NCBI GenBank assembly: GCA_016935555.1 | Contig: JAFGQR010000105.1 | Coordinates: forward strand, 1-53,394 | Source: Verrucomicrobiota bacterium | Lineage (GTDB): Bacteria > Verrucomicrobiota > Verrucomicrobiia > Limisphaerales > JAFGQR01 | Direction: 5' to 3' | Length of the DNA: 53,394 nucleotides | Part shown: positions 48,950-53,394 of the stretch, piece by piece | Layout: each line of letters starts with the position of its first letter | Position numbering within the stretch: the stretch's first letter is position 1 | Position numbers and translations under genes: made by a program | Notes under the pieces: generated by a model | What the model saw: the letters and a program-made list of their open reading frames with translations, nothing else | What the model was told of the DNA's origin: nothing | Databases searched by the model: none

Positions 48950-50326
48950 ATGCATCCCGTGAATCGACGCTTCTTTCTGCGCACGAGTTTCCTGGGGGGC
49001 GCGGGTTTTCTCATCCTCAACCGGAGCCGGTCGGCCCGGGGCGCCCCGGCCAATGAGAAGTTGAACATCGGTCTTGTCGGGGTGGGCGGACGCGGCAACT
49101 GGTTCGTGAGCGCCATTCCGAACATCGGCGCCAATCTCGCGGCGTTCTGTGACGTCAACGAAACGAAAAACCCGTCTGCGTACGAACGGTTCCCGAAGAT
49201 CCCGCGTTTCCAGGACTACCGCCGGATGTTGGACAAGATGGACAAGGCGCTCGACGCGGTCGTGATTGCGGCGCCGGATCACCTCCATGCCCCGGCCTCG
49301 ATCCGCGCCATGAAAGCGGGCAAGCACGTCTATTGCGAGAAACCCCTCACCAACACCGTGAACGAATCCCGCCGCATGCGTGCTGTGGCTCGGGAAACGG
49401 GGGTCGCCACGCAAATGGGCAACCAGGGCACCGCCAGCGAGGCGTTCCGCCGCGCCGTCGAACTCATCCAGGCGGGCGTCCTGGGGGACGTCCGCGAAGT
49501 GCACGCCTGGACGGATCAGGGGGGACCGGGCCGCCGGCCGCGGCCGGCCGGATCCCAGCCGGTTCCCGAGTTTCTGCAATGGGATCTCTGGCTCGGCCCG
49601 CGCGCCCAACGGCCTTACCACCGCCAATGGTTGAACTGGCACGGATGGCGCGAATTCGGCACCGGCAACCTGGGGAATTGGGCTCCGCACATTCTCAACC
49701 TGCCGTTCAAGGCGCTTCGCATGGAGACTCTCTGGTCCGACGGCCCGCCCGCATCCCCGCAGCCGCGCATCCGCATCAAAGCCGAGGTTTCGGGAATCGA
49801 CACGGATTCGGTTCCGAAATGGGAGGCGGTGCGGTGGTCGTTTCCCGCGCGCGGCGATCTGCCTGCGGTGGTTGTGAACTGGTATAACGGCGGCGGCGCT
49901 TTCCGGCCCCAGGTGGAGGAGCGCCTGGGCCGCAAGCTCGACTGGGGGGATGCCGGCGCGAAGAGATGGGCGGACTGGGCGGGCGTGCTGATGGTCGGCA
50001 GCAAAGGCAAACTGTACGCCAATGCCCACAACACCGTGTTCACCCTCCTGCCCGAACCCCAGTTCAAGGACTTCCAAGGCCCGCCGCGCACGTTGCCGCG
50101 CTCGCCCGGGCATGAGAAGGAATGGGCCGACGCCTGCAAGGGAGGCCCCCGGGCGATGTCCCATTTCGACTACAGCGGCCCGCTGGCGGAGATGTGTTTG
50201 CTGGGCAATGTGGCCACCCAGTTCGCCGAAGAACTCGAATTCGATCCCCGGGCATGCGCGGTGCTGAACTCCAAACCCGCCCACGCGGCCTTGGACCGCG
50301 ACCACCGCCCGGGATGGGAGATTTGA
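48950..50326 (+). CDS. Tat-exported Gfo/Idh/MocA-family oxidoreductase
   Basis: A 458-residue oxidoreductase with a twin-arginine signal (NRRFFLRTSFLGG at 5-17; R6-R7), so it would be folded with its cofactor in the cytoplasm and exported. The mature part starts with the Rossmann motif NIGLVGVGGRGN (39-50) and has the EKP hallmark in YCEKPLTN near 135. A C-terminal substrate domain includes GTGNLGNWAPHILNLPF (about 240-256), with the His typical of the active-site helix. This secreted subgroup is common in Verrucomicrobiota and Planctomycetes, and individual substrates are mostly unknown; some act as glycoside hydrolases through redox chemistry (GH109-like). It stands alone on its strand. Confidence 0.9.
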   Translation: MHPVNRRFFLRTSFLGGAGFLILNRSRSARGAPANEKLNIGLVGVGGRGNWFVSAIPNIGANLAAFCDVNETKNPSAYERFPKIPRFQDYRRMLDKMDKALDAVVIAAPDHLHAPASIRAMKAGKHVYCEKPLTNTVNESRRMRAVARETGVATQMGNQGTASEAFRRAVELIQAGVLGDVREVHAWTDQGGPGRRPRPAGSQPVPEFLQWDLWLGPRAQRPYHRQWLNWHGWREFGTGNLGNWAPHILNLPFKALRMETLWSDGPPASPQPRIRIKAEVSGIDTDSVPKWEAVRWSFPARGDLPAVVVNWYNGGGAFRPQVEERLGRKLDWGDAGAKRWADWAGVLMVGSKGKLYANAHNTVFTLLPEPQFKDFQGPPRTLPRSPGHEKEWADACKGGPRAMSHFDYSGPLAEMCLLGNVATQFAEELEFDPRACAVLNSKPAHAALDRDHRPGWEI

Positions 50327-50488
50327 ACGGGGGCGGATTCCACGGGCGGCCCGTTCCAAGCTCTCCGGCTGCGGCGCAGGCAACGCGCCGGGCATCGTCA
50401 CGGGGGCTTGCAGCTCGGCGCGGCGGGTTCCATTTCCGGATGGGGAGAAGACCGCGCCGCAGCATGGTCGACTTTGCCCCGTCGGGGG

Positions 50489-51448
50489 CTACGTGGGATC
50501 GGCCGCCCGGCCGCGCAGCGCCGCCGCCGCCGCCTCGAAATCGGCCGGCCAGGGCGCCTCGCGGGTCACGGTGCGCCCGGTGCGGGGGTGGACGAAGCTC
50601 AGGCGGTGGGCATGCAGCATGACGCGCGGGGCGTGGACGCCCGTTCGCTCGGCGAGGCGCTGGTTTGCCCGGGCGCCATACGTCGCGTCGCCCGCCAGCG
50701 GGTGGCCGAGAAACTGGAAATGGACGCGGATTTGGTGGGTGCGCCCCGTGTGGAGCAGGGCTTCGGCGAGGGTGGCTTCGGTCCAGCGCTCGAGAACGCG
50801 GTAACTTGTCCAGGCATCGCGACCGTTCTCCTCGTCGACGGCCATGCGTTTGCGATGGGTGGGGTGGCGGGCGATGGCGGCTCGGATGTCGCCCTGGTCG
50901 CGGGGCAGGACGCCGCAGAGGATGGCGTGATAGACCTTGGTGATCTGGCGGGCGGCGAACTGGGCCGTCAGCGCCTGGTGCGCGGCATCGGACTTGGCGA
51001 CGACGAGGCAGCCGCTGGTTTCGAGGTCGAGGCGGTGGACGATGCCGGGGCGCTGGACGCCGCCGATGCCGCTGAGCTGGCCGCGGCAATGGTGCAGGAG
51101 GGCGTTGACCAGTGTGTGGGCGTCGTGGCCGGCCGAGGGGTGAACGACCACTCCGGCCGGCTTGTTCACCACCAGCACGTCACTGTCCTCGTAAAGCACC
51201 TCCAACGGCATGTCCTCCGGCGCGGCCTCGGCCGGACGCGCCTCGGGCCAGAACACCCGCACCGTCTCGCCGGCACGGGGCGCATGCGTCGGCTTCACGG
51301 GTTTGCCGTCGACCGTGATATGGCCGGCCTCGATAAGGCGCTGGAGCGCGCTGCGCGACACCGCACCATACCGCCGCCGCAGAAACGTGTCCAGGCGCTG
51401 CCCCGGCTCGGATTGCCCGACAACAAACGTTTCCGTGCGGTCGCCCAT
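50489..51448 (-). CDS. rluD: 23S rRNA pseudouridine synthase, RluD-type
   Basis: A 319-residue RluA-family pseudouridine synthase. An N-terminal S4 RNA-binding domain (about 15-75, RLDTFLRRRYGAVSRSALQR) precedes the catalytic domain with the Asp nucleophile in GIVHRLDLETSG (about 130-141) and the RNA-contact motif HTGRTHQIRVH (about 225). S4 plus RluA catalytic core is the arrangement of RluD, which modifies helix 69 of 23S rRNA; RluC is the main alternative. Start at ATG 51448 is preferred over 14 extra codons that would overlap lspA. It begins 13 bases after the lspA stop, the common lspA-rluD arrangement. Confidence 0.93.
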   Translation of the reverse strand: MGDRTETFVVGQSEPGQRLDTFLRRRYGAVSRSALQRLIEAGHITVDGKPVKPTHAPRAGETVRVFWPEARPAEAAPEDMPLEVLYEDSDVLVVNKPAGVVVHPSAGHDAHTLVNALLHHCRGQLSGIGGVQRPGIVHRLDLETSGCLVVAKSDAAHQALTAQFAARQITKVYHAILCGVLPRDQGDIRAAIARHPTHRKRMAVDEENGRDAWTSYRVLERWTEATLAEALLHTGRTHQIRVHFQFLGHPLAGDATYGARANQRLAERTGVHAPRVMLHAHRLSFVHPRTGRTVTREAPWPADFEAAAAALRGRAADPT

Positions 51449-51461
51449 TCCCTCCGACCCG

Positions 51462-51995
51462 CTATTCCGGAGCCTTGCCCCGCTCCGCATCCGCCTTGCC
51501 CGCCGCCGCCTGCCGGTTTTCTTCGCGCCACGACAGGAGGATGAGCAATCCGACGCCGATGCAGATCGCGCTGTCGGCCACGTTGAAGGCCGGGAAGCCC
51601 GCCTCGCCTCCGCCGCGGCGCACGACGTAGAAATACAGGAAGTCCACGACGTGGCCGACGCGGACCCGGTCGAGCAGGTTTCCGAGGATGCCTCCGAAGA
51701 TCAGGCCCAGCGAGAGCCGGCCGCCGGCGGTGTGCACGGCAAAGTGGTGTCGCGTCCAGAACAGCACCACCAGGGCCGCCAGCGCCAGAAGCGTCAGCTC
51801 GCGGTTGTAGCCGCGGAACAGGCTCCACGCCGCCCCCGTATTCCCCAGGTGGACAAGCCGGAAAAAGCCCCTGACCACCTCCCGCTCGTCCCCGATCTCG
51901 GGCAGGTAGTGCATGAGCATCAGCTTGGTCACTTGGTCCAGCACCAGCACGACCAACGCCAGCACCACCATCCGCACATTGATCCGCAGCTTCAT
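51462..51995 (-). CDS. lspA: Lipoprotein signal peptidase LspA
   Basis: A 177-residue four-helix inner-membrane aspartic protease that removes signal peptides from prolipoproteins after diacylglyceryl transfer. The two catalytic Asp are in [15 protein letters not shown] (the VDF aspartate, about residue 118) and [11 protein letters not shown] (about 141). Family markers [10 protein letters not shown] (17-26), and [12 protein letters not shown] (49-60) are in place. The last 25 residues are a charged tail beyond the usual end. The start at ATG 51995 gives the standard N-terminal helix. It is the first gene of a likely lspA-rluD operon. Confidence 0.95.
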   Translation of the reverse strand: MKLRINVRMVVLALVVLVLDQVTKLMLMHYLPEIGDEREVVRGFFRLVHLGNTGAAWSLFRGYNRELTLLALAALVVLFWTRHHFAVHTAGGRLSLGLIFGGILGNLLDRVRVGHVVDFLYFYVVRRGGGEAGFPAFNVADSAICIGVGLLILLSWREENRQAAAGKADAERGKAPE

Positions 51996-52222
51996 GGGCG
52001 TGACGTCCGCTCACCCAAATCCCCGCGACCGCGATCCGCGCGGCCCCGGCCCGGTGGCATCATGGGGTTTGTGCTCAAATCCGCCCGTGTCTAGGGTGCG
52101 GCCCCCCAAAAAACAATCTCTTTTCGAGGCATTCCCCGGCGCCGCCGCCCTGGCGCACGCGGCGCGGGTGTGCGGCGGGCTTGTGCAATGCCCGACGACG
52201 TTCTACAACACGGGCGACCGGC

Positions 52223-53260
52223 ATGCATCACCAAGCCCGCATCCTCACCACCGATTCCGGCCCCGCATTCCACGCGGCCCTGCTCGAGGCGGCGCGCCTG
52301 CTCCGGCGGGGCGAACTCGTGGCCGTGCCCACGGAGACGGTCTACGGGCTGGCCGCAAACGCGTGGGACGCGCGCGCGGCGGAGCGGATTTTCGCGGTGA
52401 AAGGGCGCCCGGCGCACAACCCGCTGATTGTGCACGTTGCCGGCCTCGATCTGGCGCGCCAATGCGTCCGCCAATGGCCGCGGCGGGCGGACCAGCTCGC
52501 GGCGGCCTTCTGGCCGGGGCCGTTGACGCTGGTCTTGCCGCGGTCGCCGCGGATTCCCGACGCGGTGACGGGCGGCGGCGACACCGTGGGAGTGCGCTGG
52601 CCCAGCCATCCCTTCATCCAGGCCCTGATCCGCGAGTGCGGCTTTCCCCTGGCAGCGCCCAGCGCGAACCTGTCGGCCGGCCTGTCGCCCACCACTGCGG
52701 CCCACGTGCAACGGAGCCTCGGCCGCAGCATTCCGCTGGTCGTGGACGGCGGCGCCGCGCAGGTCGGCATCGAATCCAGCGTGCTCGACCTCACCGTCAC
52801 GCCGCCCCGCCTGCTGCGCCCCGGGGTGATTCACGCCGAGTCGCTGCGGGCGGTCCTGGGCGATGCCGTTCTCCGCCCGGGCGGCGACGAGACCGCCACG
52901 CCCGGGACGTCCCTTCGCAGCCCGGGTCTGCTGCGCCGGCATTATGCGCCCCGGGCGCGCCTCGTGGTGGGGGCGTGGGCCGATGACGCCGACCTCCGCC
53001 AACAGATCGCCGCGCGCGGGTGGTCCCCCGCCGGCCTGCACGTTCTGGCCCATACCCGTCTGCCCTCCTCCCAGACCCTCGGCTTGGGCGGCGTCCGCAT
53101 CATGCCCCGCGATCCCCACGCGTTCGCCCGCGCCCTTTACGCCGCCCTGCACGGCTGCGACGAAGCCGGGGCGCGGATCATTCTTGCCGAAGCGGTGCCG
53201 GACGCTCCCGAATGGCGCGCCATTCGCGACCGTCTCGACCGCGCGAGCGCGGCGGAGTGA
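52223..53260 (+). CDS. L-threonylcarbamoyladenylate synthase, Sua5-type
   Basis: A 345-residue enzyme that makes threonylcarbamoyl-AMP from threonine, bicarbonate and ATP for t6A modification of tRNAs reading ANN codons. The N-terminal YrdC domain has VPTETVYGLAANA (about 35-47), the KGRP motif in FAVKGRPAHNPL (57-68) and PSANLSAG (about 151-158). The extra C-terminal Sua5 domain (about 215-345) makes it Sua5 rather than the short TsaC/YrdC form. The start at ATG 52223 agrees with the usual distance to the first motif; a GTG or ATG further up would add unrelated residues. It is divergent from lspA by about 230 bases. Confidence 0.93.
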   Translation: MHHQARILTTDSGPAFHAALLEAARLLRRGELVAVPTETVYGLAANAWDARAAERIFAVKGRPAHNPLIVHVAGLDLARQCVRQWPRRADQLAAAFWPGPLTLVLPRSPRIPDAVTGGGDTVGVRWPSHPFIQALIRECGFPLAAPSANLSAGLSPTTAAHVQRSLGRSIPLVVDGGAAQVGIESSVLDLTVTPPRLLRPGVIHAESLRAVLGDAVLRPGGDETATPGTSLRSPGLLRRHYAPRARLVVGAWADDADLRQQIAARGWSPAGLHVLAHTRLPSSQTLGLGGVRIMPRDPHAFARALYAALHGCDEAGARIILAEAVPDAPEWRAIRDRLDRASAAE

Positions 53261-53343
53261 CTGGCTGTTCATGGCCCCCCATGCACGTCCCCATGTTGGA
53301 GGTTCGCCCTTCCCATGAACCGCGCATGGGCTGCCGAAAGGCC

Positions 53344-53385
53344 CAATTGAAAATTCTCAATTCCTAATTTTCAATTATCAATTGC
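53344..53385. repeat. Six-unit 7-bp array at the right edge of the window
   Basis: Six heptamers in register: CAATTGA, AAATTCT, CAATTCC, TAATTTT, CAATTAT, CAATTGC, consensus xAATTxx. Because AATT is palindromic, the array also forms an 11-bp inverted repeat AATTGAAAATT/AATTTTCAATT. The rest of 53261-53394 contains a short CCCATG/CATGGG hairpin near 53320 and no gene. The window ends nine bases past the array, so any gene that follows is not visible. Confidence 0.65.
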
Positions 53386-53394
53386 GCCATATCG

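Noticed and set aside
1-53394. tRNA, rRNA, riboswitch or replication-origin signals
   Set aside because: I saw no cloverleaf ending in a CCA-type acceptor, no rRNA conserved stretch, no known riboswitch core and no DnaA-box cluster; a covariance-model scan would be needed to exclude small RNAs.

Overview
This is a high-GC chromosomal window with about 36 supported genes. It most likely comes from a Verrucomicrobiota bacterium of the Limisphaerales/Pedosphaera type. That placement is an inference from gene content: a giant LamG/lamin-tail/CotH protein, a LamG-BIG2 repeat protein, a LamG-VanZ membrane protein, two Gfo/Idh/MocA oxidoreductases, GH172 and (a/a)6-barrel carbohydrate enzymes, and tandem Spy-like periplasmic proteins. 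I see no rRNA, tRNA, CRISPR array or intact insertion sequence.

Layout. 1-8.9 kb: an enolase-superfamily epimerase next to a BioF/KBL-type PLP enzyme, a HAD phosphatase, a lactate-racemase-type LarA, two Spy-like stress proteins behind a candidate ECF promoter, then a sulfatase-fold protein that has lost its catalytic residues, followed by an HExxH protein. 9-13.7 kb: a two-gene carbohydrate operon on the minus strand. 14-19.7 kb: an unusual carbon and signalling block made of a cNMP-binding/acetate kinase/PduL triple fusion, a class II aldolase with a DUF2934 tail, and a NarL-type kinase/regulator pair. 20-26 kb: a sugar isomerase, a damaged small gene pair beside a 25-bp inverted repeat, an oxidoreductase, and envelope glycan genes (GT2, methyltransferase, GT4). 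26.4-31.3 kb: a stop/start-coupled operon (class III aminotransferase, rsmA, namZ), then ilvE. 31.4-44.6 kb: two very large secreted proteins. 44.8-53.3 kb: TPR, LamG-VanZ, FHA, papain-like and Tat-exported oxidoreductase genes, then lspA-rluD and a Sua5-type gene.

The least explained signal lies between and within genes. Two small elements (13805-13921 and 19867-20049) consist of inverted arrays of 6-bp units enclosing the truncated start of a four-helix-bundle (S23/Avd-like) gene. Separately, strictly 7-bp-periodic degenerate arrays occur at 4338, 25006, 26741, 28800, 40094 and 53344. One runs up to a start codon, one lies inside a coding sequence and one lies in a signal-peptide region. 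Together these look like traces of at least two short-repeat systems that I cannot match to a named element in this group.
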